Shown: piece by piece, positions 8,154 to 15,730 of the stretch
How positions within the stretch are numbered: position 1 is the stretch's first letter
How the letters are laid out: each line of letters begins with the position of its first letter
Origin: an uncultured Porphyromonadaceae bacterium
Lineage (GTDB): Bacteria > Bacteroidota > Bacteroidia > Bacteroidales > Muribaculaceae
DNA: 42,950 nucleotides
Reading direction: 5' to 3'
Assembly (NCBI GenBank): GCA_947575235.1
Contig: CANPMT010000020.1
Location: forward strand, 1 to 42,950
Program-made: the position numbers and the translations under genes
Notes under the pieces: model-generated
What the model was told of the DNA's origin: nothing
Databases searched by the model: none
The model's input: only the letters and a program-made list of their open reading frames with translations

Positions 8154-8206
8154 GATTCTTACATTTGGATTCTTACGCGTATTGGATTCTTATTTTTGAT
8201 TCTTAC
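8154..8206 (+). repeat. Four GATTCTTA(C) direct repeats in the amylase leader
   Basis: GATTCTTA begins at 8154, 8168, 8185 and 8198, three of the four followed by C, and irregularly spaced by 14, 17 and 13 bp. They lie in the predicted 5' untranslated region, 40-90 bp before the ATG. They may be protein-binding sites on DNA or RNA, or a small expanded repeat. Confidence 0.6.
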
Positions 8207-8246
8207 ATTAGTTTTTTTAATTTATTTGTTTAACTAAAAATTCATC

Positions 8247-10727
8247 ATGAAGAAACATCTTCTCGGCGGTCTGATGCTCGGACTGCTGACGGTTCCCGCA
8301 ATGTGGGGTGCCGAGTATGACTATGGACTCCCCGCTGACATCCAGCAGGGTAACATCCTCCATTGCTTCAACTGGCCTATCAACACGGTCAAGGCGGAGC
8401 TCCCCAACATCGCCGCTGCCGGTTTCGGCTCGGTGCAGCTCTCACCTCTCCAGCGTCCCGACGTGAAGGGAGGCTACGCATGGCACGACCTCTACCGCCC
8501 TTACGACCTCGCCTTCAAGGCAAGCCAGGGTATGGGCTCGGAGCAGGACCTCAAGTCGCTCTGCGACGAGGCTGCCAAATATGGCATAAAGGTTATCGTT
8601 GACGTGGTGGCCAACCATGTTGACAAGACTGCCGGTTATCACGACACTTGGTGGGACGCCAACGGCCGCGTGCGCTGGAACGGCGGAATCAACTATGGCG
8701 ACCGCTATTCCATCACTCACGGTCAGCTCGGCGACTATGGCGACGTTAACTCTGAGGATTATGAGGTGGCTCAGCGTGGCAAGGCTTACGTGGAGAAGCT
8801 CAAGAGCCTCGGCGTGAAGGGTGTGCGCTGGGATGCCGCAAAGCATATCGGTCTCCCCTCTGAGGGTTGCCAGTTCTGGAGCACGGTAACATCTGTGCCG
8901 GGTATGTACCACTATGGCGAGATCCTTGACGCCCCGGGTCCTAACGCGGGTATCATCAAGGAGTATACCAACTATATGTCGGTTACCGACAACAAGTATT
9001 GCAACTACGCGGCCCGCGACAACGGCGGTGTGCCGGGTGGATACGGCGGCGCTCATGTGGTTGACTACGGTTGCCCTGACACAAAGATGGTATACTGGGC
9101 CGAGAGCCATGACACCTACTCCAACGACGAGTGGAGCCAGAATGTCGACCAGAGTGTGATTGACCGCGCTTACGCGGCTTACGCATGCCGCAACGGTGCC
9201 ACTGCCCTCTATCTTTCACGCCCCAACACAAAGGGTTTCAGCAACATCAAGATTGAGAAGGGCTCTACTGCCTACCGCAGCAAGGCCATCACTGAGGTCA
9301 ACAAGTTCCGCAACGCTATGACCGGCCGCGCCGACTGGTTTACCGCCGAGTACGGCGCATGCTCCATCACCCGTGAGGATGGCGGTGCTGTGATCGTTAT
9401 GCGCGGCAGCGGCAATGTCTCTATCGCCAACGGCGGCGGTTTCTGCCCCGCGGGCACCTACACCGACCGTGTGAGCGGCGGCACTTTCACAGTTACATCC
9501 ACCACTATCTCAGGTAACGTCGGCGGCTGCGGTATTGCCGTAATCTACAACGATAATGTTGAGCCCCCCTTCGGCGGCGGCGGTGGCGGCGGCCATGAGG
9601 AGACAGGTGAGGGTAACTACATCTATTTCGACAACTCCAACGGTTATTCCGACGTACGTGTATGGGCCTGGACCGACAAGCAGAACTTCACACAGTCTGG
9701 GACTTGGCCCGGCGACGCCATGATCGAGAAGAATGGCGTGCTCTACTGGGAGGCTCCCACCGATGTAGCTCCTGAGAATATCATCATCAGCTGGGGCTCG
9801 CACGGCGACAATGAGCGTGCCGGAGCCGGCGACCTGAAGTTCGTAGGTGGCCACACTTATTATGCCGATGGCTCTCACAAACTCGTGGAGTATGGCGACG
9901 ATGATGACGACGACGATGACGATGACGACGACAACAATCAGGGCGGCGGCGATGACGACACTGCCGTAAACTGCCTCTATTTCGCCAACACCTACGCTTA
10001 CGGCAACGTTACCGTATGGGCCTGGAATGAGGAGGAGAACTGCAACATCGCCGGTGTATGGCCGGGCGACGCCATGATGGAGAGGAACGGTATGCTCTAC
10101 TGGGAGGCTCCCGAAGGTAAGGTTCCCACCCAGGTGATCATCAGCTGGGGCGCGCACGGCGATTATGACCGTGCCGGTGGCCGCGACCTGGAATTCGTTT
10201 CGGGCCACACCTATTACATCGACGGCACTCACTCGATGGTTGACTACAGCGATGTAGACGACAGCAAGGTGCGCGTATTCCTCGATGGAAACTGGGGCAA
10301 CGTTCACGCCTACATCTATTCTGAGACTACCAAGGAGGAGAACGCAGCATGGCCCGGAAAACCGATGACACGCAACGCCGCCGGTTTCTGGGAGTATGAG
10401 GTGCCGGAGTCGCTCTATGTGGCCAAGGTTATCTTCAACACAGGTGTCAACGGCTCAAACCGTTATCCTGCCGACATGCAGCCGGGTCTCGACCTCAACG
10501 GCACATCCATGATCTTCCATGTCAACGATTACACCTGGGAGAAGTATGCCAAGGTTAACCGTGTCACCGGCACTGAGTCTGCCGTGAAGGCTGTGGAGAT
10601 GGAGAACGCCGACGTAAATGCCGAGCCTATCTATTTCAACCTTCAGGGTGTACGTGTCGAGAATCCCACACAGGGTCTCTACATCGTGGTTCGCGGCAAC
10701 AAGACCACCAAGGAACTTGTACGCTGA
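8247..10727 (+). CDS. Secreted GH13 alpha-amylase with starch-binding modules
   Basis: The 826-residue protein starts with a signal peptide (MKKHLLGGLMLGLLTVPAMWG). A GH13 barrel follows with region I VDVVANHV, region II GVRWDAAKH (nucleophile D196), region III GEILD (acid/base E225) and region IV SHDT (D289). It should cleave internal alpha-1,4 glucan bonds. After a Gly-rich linker (about 440-450) come two similar CBM26-like modules (about 458-550 and 576-670) sharing VWAW, WPGDAM and LYWEAP, separated by 12 consecutive Asp (551-562). A third related module (674-785) has WPGKPM. The tail PIYFNLQGVRV...GLYIVV is the C-terminal motif common on exported Bacteroidales proteins and may be a type IX sorting signal. 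No sus genes adjoin it. Confidence 0.95.
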   Translation: MKKHLLGGLMLGLLTVPAMWGAEYDYGLPADIQQGNILHCFNWPINTVKAELPNIAAAGFGSVQLSPLQRPDVKGGYAWHDLYRPYDLAFKASQGMGSEQDLKSLCDEAAKYGIKVIVDVVANHVDKTAGYHDTWWDANGRVRWNGGINYGDRYSITHGQLGDYGDVNSEDYEVAQRGKAYVEKLKSLGVKGVRWDAAKHIGLPSEGCQFWSTVTSVPGMYHYGEILDAPGPNAGIIKEYTNYMSVTDNKYCNYAARDNGGVPGGYGGAHVVDYGCPDTKMVYWAESHDTYSNDEWSQNVDQSVIDRAYAAYACRNGATALYLSRPNTKGFSNIKIEKGSTAYRSKAITEVNKFRNAMTGRADWFTAEYGACSITREDGGAVIVMRGSGNVSIANGGGFCPAGTYTDRVSGGTFTVTSTTISGNVGGCGIAVIYNDNVEPPFGGGGGGGHEETGEGNYIYFDNSNGYSDVRVWAWTDKQNFTQSGTWPGDAMIEKNGVLYWEAPTDVAPENIIISWGSHGDNERAGAGDLKFVGGHTYYADGSHKLVEYGDDDDDDDDDDDDNNQGGGDDDTAVNCLYFANTYAYGNVTVWAWNEEENCNIAGVWPGDAMMERNGMLYWEAPEGKVPTQVIISWGAHGDYDRAGGRDLEFVSGHTYYIDGTHSMVDYSDVDDSKVRVFLDGNWGNVHAYIYSETTKEENAAWPGKPMTRNAAGFWEYEVPESLYVAKVIFNTGVNGSNRYPADMQPGLDLNGTSMIFHVNDYTWEKYAKVNRVTGTESAVKAVEMENADVNAEPIYFNLQGVRVENPTQGLYIVVRGNKTTKELVR

Positions 10728-10747
10728 TCAACATCAAACCTATAAAA

Positions 10748-10786
10748 ATAGGGGCTGCGCATCTGTGCAGCCCCTATCTTTTTATA
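10748..10786. terminator. Bidirectional terminator between amylase and sufS
   Basis: ATAGGGGCTGC (10748-10758) pairs with GCAGCCCCTAT (10767-10777) around an 8-nt loop. T-runs flank both sides (CTTTTTAT on plus, TATTTTTATA on minus). It lies between the converging amylase and sufS genes and can serve both. Confidence 0.85.
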
Positions 10787-10800
10787 GGTCATGGTTATTG

Positions 10801-12021
10801 TCAGCTAAGTATCGCCGTGGCGCGGGTAAGCGCGTTGATGAAGGCGTCGGCCTCCTCGCGGGTGTTATACACCGCGAAGCTGGCACGCACCGTGCCGGGT
10901 ATGCCGAGACGGTCCATCAGCGGCATGGCGCAGTGATGACCCGTGCGCACCTCCACACCCTGCTTGTCGAGCAGCATGCCGAGGTCGTAGGGGTGTATAT
11001 CCCCCACGAGGAAGGATATCACCGCACTCTTGCCTGGGGCCGTGCCGAAAATCCGCAGTCCGGGAATCTCAAGCATACGCTTCTGGGTATACTCCATCAG
11101 CTCATGCTCATGAGCGGCTATCCGCTCCATCCCCACCTCGCGTATAAACTCTATAGCCTTGGCAAAGGCGGCTATACCCACAAAGTCGGGGGTGCCGGCC
11201 TCAAACTTGAAGGGGAGCTCGGCATAGGTGGTATGCTCGAACGTAACCTTGGCTATCATCTCGCCGCCACCCTGGTAAGGGGGCATCTCCTCGAGCCAGC
11301 GCCTCTTGCCGTAAAGCACACCTATTCCGGTGGGCCCGTACATCTTATGGGCCGAGAAGACGTAGAAATCGCAGTCTATGTCGGCCACATCAATCAGCAT
11401 GTGGGGCGATGCCTGGGCACCGTCGATCAGCACCGGCACCCCTTGCGCGTGGGCGTAGGCCGTCATCTCCTTCACGGGGTTGACCGTGCCGAGAACGTTG
11501 CTCACGTGGCAGAACGAGGCCATTACGGTGCGTTCGTTGAAGAGCGAGCGGTATTGCTCCAGGTCGAGTTCACCGCGCTCATTGATATCCACGACACGCA
11601 GCACAATCCCTGTGCGGTCGCGCAGCAGCTGCCAGGGCACAATGTTGGCATGATGCTCCATCACGGTCAGAATCACCTCGTCGCCGGACTTGAAACGGCT
11701 TCCGAACGAGGAGGCCACAAGGTTGATACCCTCCGTAGTGCCGCGTGTGAAGATAACCTCATCCACACCTGAGGCGTTGATATATCCGCGTATCGTCTCG
11801 CGGGTGTGCTCCTGAAGGTCGGTCATCTCCTGCGAGAGGGTATGCACGCCACGGTGCACGTTGGCCTTCTCGTGGGTGTAGATCCGCTCTATCTCGCTCA
11901 CCACGCGCCCGGGGGTCTGCGATGTGGCGGTGTTGTCGAGATACACCATAGGGCGCCCGGCCACCTCACGCGACAGTATCGGGAACTCCCCCCGGATTCT
12001 CTCTATATCTTCCTTTTCCAT
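10801..12021 (-). CDS. sufS: Cysteine desulfurase SufS
   Basis: SufS is a PLP enzyme that takes sulfur from cysteine for Fe-S cluster assembly by the SUF scaffold. I start at ATG 12021 (MEKEDIERIRGEF), giving 406 residues, the usual length. Upstream in-frame sequence lies inside sufD and gives an Arg-rich extension unlike the family. K226 in FSAHKMYGP is the PLP lysine and C364 in RTGHHCAMP the persulfide cysteine, the same numbering as in E. coli SufS. The gene begins 7 bp after sufD and ends the operon before the bidirectional hairpin at 10748-10786. Confidence 0.96.
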   Translation of the reverse strand: MEKEDIERIRGEFPILSREVAGRPMVYLDNTATSQTPGRVVSEIERIYTHEKANVHRGVHTLSQEMTDLQEHTRETIRGYINASGVDEVIFTRGTTEGINLVASSFGSRFKSGDEVILTVMEHHANIVPWQLLRDRTGIVLRVVDINERGELDLEQYRSLFNERTVMASFCHVSNVLGTVNPVKEMTAYAHAQGVPVLIDGAQASPHMLIDVADIDCDFYVFSAHKMYGPTGIGVLYGKRRWLEEMPPYQGGGEMIAKVTFEHTTYAELPFKFEAGTPDFVGIAAFAKAIEFIREVGMERIAAHEHELMEYTQKRMLEIPGLRIFGTAPGKSAVISFLVGDIHPYDLGMLLDKQGVEVRTGHHCAMPLMDRLGIPGTVRASFAVYNTREEADAFINALTRATAILS

Positions 12022-12028
12022 AATTTTT

Positions 12029-13399
12029 TCAGGACTCCTTCTCCTCTTCACGGTCGGCACAGGCCGAACGGCAGTTAGAGCACCCGCCACCCTCACCAGC
12101 GAAGCGGCGCTCCACAAGCATATGAAGACGCTCTTTCAGTCCGGGAAGACGAACGCCGTCGATAACATCGGCCATGAAGGCCTGCTTCAGAAGCAGTTTG
12201 GCGGTGGCCTCCGGTATACCCCTTGTGCGCATGTAGAACACCTGCATCTCGTCGAGCTGACCGGTGGCTGTGCCGTGGCTGCACTTCACGTCGTCGTCAT
12301 ATATCTCAAGCTGTGGCTTCGAGAACATGCGGGCGGTGTCGGTGCCCACGATGTTGCGGTTGCTCTGGTAGGCCTCGGTGCCGTCGGCTCCGGGCTGAAC
12401 GAGTATCAGGCCGGCAAAGGCTCCGACAGCCTCGTCATCCACCACATATTTGAAAAGCTCGTCGGTGTTGCAATGCCCAACGGCATGCTCTATGCGCGAG
12501 TAGTTGTCGAGTCGGCGGCGACGGTCCTCGATACCCATCCCGTAGAGATGCAGACGTGCGTCAGCGCCACGGAACACGGTGTGGAACTCGTTGCGGGTCT
12601 TGCCGTTGTAAAGTGTTATGCCGTCAATCATGACATTGCTGCCTCCCTCCTGGCTCAGATAGAGGGCCGAGAGGCGCGACGTACGCTCGGTCGATTCCTC
12701 AAGGTCGTAGAAATCGAGCGTGGCATTCGCGCCGACGTGCATCTCGATTGTCTGGAGTGCCAGGAAATCCACGTCAGGATTCTGGGTATGGTCGCACGAG
12801 AGTATCTTCACCTCGGCGTCATCCTCCACCACAATCAGCAACCGGCGCACGGCCATGAGGGGGGCGCCGTTCTGGAGTATGTTGACAATCTGGAGAGGCT
12901 TCTCGATTCTATACCCCTTTCTCACCCATATGGCTATGCCATCCTGGGCAAGGAGGGTGTCGAGAGCCACCACAGGATTGTTGATATCGGCTATCTTGCC
13001 GTAATAACGGGCTGCCACATCGGGGTGCTCACCCGCGAAGCGGCGCAGACTTCCGGCCCAGACACCCTCGGGGAGCTCCTCGCGGGTAGAGTCAGATTCG
13101 GCATAGAGGTCGTTGACCATCAGGAAGAGGGCCGTCGACAGACTCGGCACGCCGCAATGGAACGTGGCGGCCGGATTCACGTCGATGGGCACACGGGCTA
13201 TGTTCACACCGTAGTCGGGGGCGAGCATCGCCTGAAGGTCGGTGGTCTCGTAATTCTCCGAGCCTTTGGCCGGAAGCTCCATACCTTCGAGCACCCTCAG
13301 GGCACCCTCGCGGCAGTCGTTGAGCAGCCGGGCGCTGTTCCCCTCCAAGAGAGCCTTGTGTCCGTTATAAAGTTCTATATATTGGGTCAATGCATTCAT
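12029..13399 (-). CDS. sufD: Fe-S cluster assembly scaffold subunit SufD
   Basis: SufD is a subunit of the SufBCD scaffold. The 456-residue protein has a helical N-terminal region and the SufBD beta-helix core, ending with the family segment KCSHGTATGQLDEMQVFYM and RGIPEATAKLLLKQAF. The tail carries CSNCRSAC, a Cys cluster extending past the usual SufD end, which might bind metal. It lies between sufC (16 bp upstream) and sufS (7 bp downstream). Presence of one rather than two SufB/D-type proteins in the operon is notable; this copy matches SufD better than SufB by length and context. Confidence 0.93.
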   Translation of the reverse strand: MNALTQYIELYNGHKALLEGNSARLLNDCREGALRVLEGMELPAKGSENYETTDLQAMLAPDYGVNIARVPIDVNPAATFHCGVPSLSTALFLMVNDLYAESDSTREELPEGVWAGSLRRFAGEHPDVAARYYGKIADINNPVVALDTLLAQDGIAIWVRKGYRIEKPLQIVNILQNGAPLMAVRRLLIVVEDDAEVKILSCDHTQNPDVDFLALQTIEMHVGANATLDFYDLEESTERTSRLSALYLSQEGGSNVMIDGITLYNGKTRNEFHTVFRGADARLHLYGMGIEDRRRRLDNYSRIEHAVGHCNTDELFKYVVDDEAVGAFAGLILVQPGADGTEAYQSNRNIVGTDTARMFSKPQLEIYDDDVKCSHGTATGQLDEMQVFYMRTRGIPEATAKLLLKQAFMADVIDGVRLPGLKERLHMLVERRFAGEGGGCSNCRSACADREEEKES

Positions 13400-13415
13400 A
13401 TAAACTCACCTCCAA

Positions 13416-14177
13416 TTATTTATCCTCGCTGTCAACCTGCTGCTTGATCCAGTCGTAGCCGCGCTCCTCAAGTTCAAGGGCCAGCTCAGGACCGCCGGTC
13501 ATTACGATGCGTCCCTTGTAGAGGATATGCACGAAGTCCGGCTTGATGTAATCGAGCAGACGCTGATAGTGGGTTATGACGATGGTGGCGTTGCGGTCGC
13601 TCTTCAGTTTGTTGACACCCTCGGCCACGATGCGCAGGGCATCGATGTCAAGACCGGAGTCGGTCTCGTCAAGTATCGAGAGCTTCGGCTCGAGCACAGC
13701 CATCTGGAATATCTCGTTGCGTTTCTTCTCACCCCCCGAGAAACCCTCGTTGACCGAACGTGAGGCGAGCTTGTTGTCGAGTTCGACTATGGCACGCTTC
13801 TCGCGCATCAGTTTCAGGAAGTCGGTGGCGCTCATGGCGGGCTCGCCGAAGTATTCGCGCTTGGCGTTGACGGCGGCGCGCATGAAATTCACCATCGACA
13901 CACCCGGAATCTCCACCGGATACTGGAAGCCGAGGAAGACACCCTCATGACTTCTGATTTCGGGGGGCATGGCAAGGAGGTCCTTACCGTAGAACTCGGC
14001 CGAGCCCCCGGTCACCTCATATGCCGGATTCCCGGCAAGAACCATCGAGAGGGTTGACTTGCCCGAGCCGTTCGGCCCCATTATGGCGTGTACTTCGCCG
14101 GGACGCACCTCAAGGTCGATTCCTTTCAATATCTCTTTCCCATTGATCTGGGCATGCAGGTTTTTGACTTTAAGCAT
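13416..14177 (-). CDS. sufC: SUF system ATPase SufC
   Basis: SufC is the ABC-type ATPase that drives conformational change of the SufB/SufD scaffold. At 253 residues it is standard length, with Walker A GPNGSGKST, the SufC-type signature SGGEKKRNE, Walker B LSILDETDSGLD (the family form with DET where other ABC proteins have DEP) and a downstream ITHYQR switch. The start overlaps the end of cvpA by 8 bp, so it is coupled to that gene. In related Bacteroidales I would expect sufB directly upstream; cvpA occupies that place here. Confidence 0.96.
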   Translation of the reverse strand: MLKVKNLHAQINGKEILKGIDLEVRPGEVHAIMGPNGSGKSTLSMVLAGNPAYEVTGGSAEFYGKDLLAMPPEIRSHEGVFLGFQYPVEIPGVSMVNFMRAAVNAKREYFGEPAMSATDFLKLMREKRAIVELDNKLASRSVNEGFSGGEKKRNEIFQMAVLEPKLSILDETDSGLDIDALRIVAEGVNKLKSDRNATIVITHYQRLLDYIKPDFVHILYKGRIVMTGGPELALELEERGYDWIKQQVDSEDK

Positions 14178-14787
14178 TTTCTATATCTGTTTTATCACCC
14201 GTGCTCGCACAGGGTTCACATTTTTTGTTTTCATTCACACTTATGCGCTTCGCCTCGCGCAGCTGCATGAGGTGGTGGAGGTCGTCGACGCTGCCGCAGC
14301 CGAGGCAGGCGGGAGCTATGAACATAACGCATTCCACGACGTTGCCGTCATCGGCGTTGGCGTAGCGCATCAGGGGGGAGGAGGGATTCACACAGAGTAT
14401 CAGATTGTAGACAATCGAGAGCAGCAGCATATATTTCAGCAGGCAGAAGGCCGACCCGAATATCGAGTCGAGAACACTCACATAGAGCACCTCCATTGCC
14501 TTGCGCAGCACCCCGGTGAGCAGCTTGAAGAGGTAATATACAATCAGATATATCACCACCGCCGACAGCACACTGTAGATGAACGCCGCGCCGAACACAC
14601 GCGCTATCCCCGGGAAAAGCCAGCGCAGAAACTCCTCGCCCTCGGCCGCGAACACATGCGCGCTCACGGTGCCGAAAGCAAACCCGAGTATGCCCGACAC
14701 CTGACCGGTGAATCCGCTGCGGTAACCCTTCACCACAGCCAATACCGCCACTACAATCACTATGATATGATAGGCAGCCTCGCTCAT
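14170..14787 (-). CDS. cvpA: CvpA family membrane protein
   Basis: I take ATG 14787 (MSEAAYHIIVIVV), 205 residues; the longer frame would place the start upstream of the predicted promoter. Four hydrophobic segments span about residues 5-20, 25-45, 65-95 and 105-135. The KGYRSGFTGQVSG stretch is typical of CvpA, a family linked to colicin V production in E. coli and to envelope stress more broadly. The C-terminus is charged and cytoplasmic-looking. It overlaps sufC by 8 bp and probably heads the cvpA-sufCDS transcript, whose predicted start lies only about 5 nt before this ATG. Confidence 0.8.
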   Translation of the reverse strand: MSEAAYHIIVIVVAVLAVVKGYRSGFTGQVSGILGFAFGTVSAHVFAAEGEEFLRWLFPGIARVFGAAFIYSVLSAVVIYLIVYYLFKLLTGVLRKAMEVLYVSVLDSIFGSAFCLLKYMLLLSIVYNLILCVNPSSPLMRYANADDGNVVECVMFIAPACLGCGSVDDLHHLMQLREAKRISVNENKKCEPCASTGDKTDIENA

Positions 14788-14796
14788 ATTATAACG

Positions 14797-14827
14797 CAAA
14801 ATTAACCCTTTAAGATGAAAATACAAA
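14797..14827 (-). promoter_or_regulatory. Promoter of cvpA-sufCDS
   Basis: Minus strand: TTTG at 14827-14824, 19 bp, TAATTTTG at 14804-14797. The start would be near 14792, giving a leader of about 5 nt. It is back to back with the GH25 gene promoter. Confidence 0.72.
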
Positions 14828-14832
14828 ATATA

Positions 14833-14864
14833 TTTGCGGGGTGTCGGATTTTTGTCTAAATTTG
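14833..14864 (+). promoter_or_regulatory. Promoter of GH25 gene, apparently leaderless
   Basis: TTTG at 14833-14836, a 20-bp spacer and TAAATTTG at 14857-14864 form an exact consensus. The expected start (4-5 nt past the final G) coincides with the GTG at 14869. Confidence 0.72.
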
Positions 14865-14868
14865 TGTT

Positions 14869-15657
14869 GTGAAGTTACCTTTTACAAATCGCCCATGGAA
14901 AGACCTGGTCGTGGCCGGAGTGTTCCTGCTGGTTTGCCTGCTGCTGATTTTTGCCGCCATCTGGGCTTACCGCACGTTCATCTCATCTCCACCTTATGTC
15001 GACCCGGTGAAGTACCCCGTCAGGGGTATCGATATCTCGTGGCATAACGGCGACGTCGACCTCCGCAAGGCCGCCCAAGACGGCGTGGAGTTCGTCTTCA
15101 TCAAAGCCACCGAAGGGGGCGACTATAAGGACCGTAACTTCCGGACTAATTATGAGAAGGCCATGAAGGCCGGACTCAAGACCGGTGTGTATCATTTCTT
15201 CCGGTTTGACCGCGACGGCGTGGAGCAGGCAATCAATTTCATGAAGACCGTAGGCCAGCGACGCCCCGACTTAGGACTGGTCATAGACATCGAGAAGACG
15301 GGTAATCCCCCGGACATACCTAACGACGTGGTCACGGCCAGACTCGCGGAGATGGTTGACTATCTCAACCTCCTCGGCCACCGCGTGATGTTCTATACCA
15401 ACCGCGAGGGGTATTATGACTATCTGGCCGAAACCTTCCCGGGACACCCCCTCTGGATCTGCGGTTTCTCCGAAACCCCTATCAACGCGGAATGGACCTT
15501 CTGGCAGTTCAACCACCGTGGCAAGGTGGAGGGTATAAAGGGGGATGTCGACCTCAACGCCTTCTGCGGAACCCGCCCCGAATGGGAGAGTTTCCTGAAA
15601 GGTGACCTCTGGCCTTACACTTCCGGCTCAGCCAATCAGCAGCCCAATCAACAATAA
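14869..15657 (+). CDS. GH25 lysozyme-like muramidase, membrane anchored
   Basis: The 262-residue protein starts at GTG 14869; the ATG at 14894 is out of frame. One hydrophobic segment (about 13-34) should anchor it in the inner membrane or act as a signal. The rest is a GH25 (Chalaropsis-type lysozyme) domain that cleaves MurNAc-GlcNAc bonds. D55 in GIDISWH, D140 and E142 in VIDIEK, and the Asp in GDVDLNAF match the acidic cleft of the family. It reads divergently from cvpA with its own promoter. A 7-bp inverted repeat lies just after its stop. Function in cell-wall turnover or competition is inferred. Confidence 0.92.
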   Translation: MKLPFTNRPWKDLVVAGVFLLVCLLLIFAAIWAYRTFISSPPYVDPVKYPVRGIDISWHNGDVDLRKAAQDGVEFVFIKATEGGDYKDRNFRTNYEKAMKAGLKTGVYHFFRFDRDGVEQAINFMKTVGQRRPDLGLVIDIEKTGNPPDIPNDVVTARLAEMVDYLNLLGHRVMFYTNREGYYDYLAETFPGHPLWICGFSETPINAEWTFWQFNHRGKVEGIKGDVDLNAFCGTRPEWESFLKGDLWPYTSGSANQQPNQQ

Positions 15658-15659
15658 GT

Positions 15660-15677
15660 AAACGTATTGTTACGTTT
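15660..15677. repeat. Inverted repeat after GH25 gene
   Basis: AAACGTA (15660-15666) and TACGTTT (15671-15677) flank TTGT, followed by TATAT. It begins 3 bp beyond the stop. It could be a weak terminator or an operator before porU; the stem is short and AT-rich. Confidence 0.45.
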
Positions 15678-15730
15678 TATATGCAAAGAGGCCACCTCTC
15701 CGGCCTGATAACATCTAACACCTCTCCAAC

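Larger units (their letters stand above)
7682..8246. other. 565-bp gene-free regulatory region before alpha-amylase
   Basis: In order it holds a palindromic repeat (7695-7725), a terminator (7737-7780), an AT-rich stretch, a GGCCC/GGCCCC-bearing stretch near 7888-7913, TTGTAAA-like motifs, two direct 18-bp operator-like repeats, a -7 box and four GATTCTTA repeats. I see no credible gene in either strand. Confidence 0.7.

Noticed and set aside
11924..13447. Antisense ORF of 507 residues over sufD
   Set aside because: It is the shadow of a convincing SufD gene and shows no domain features.
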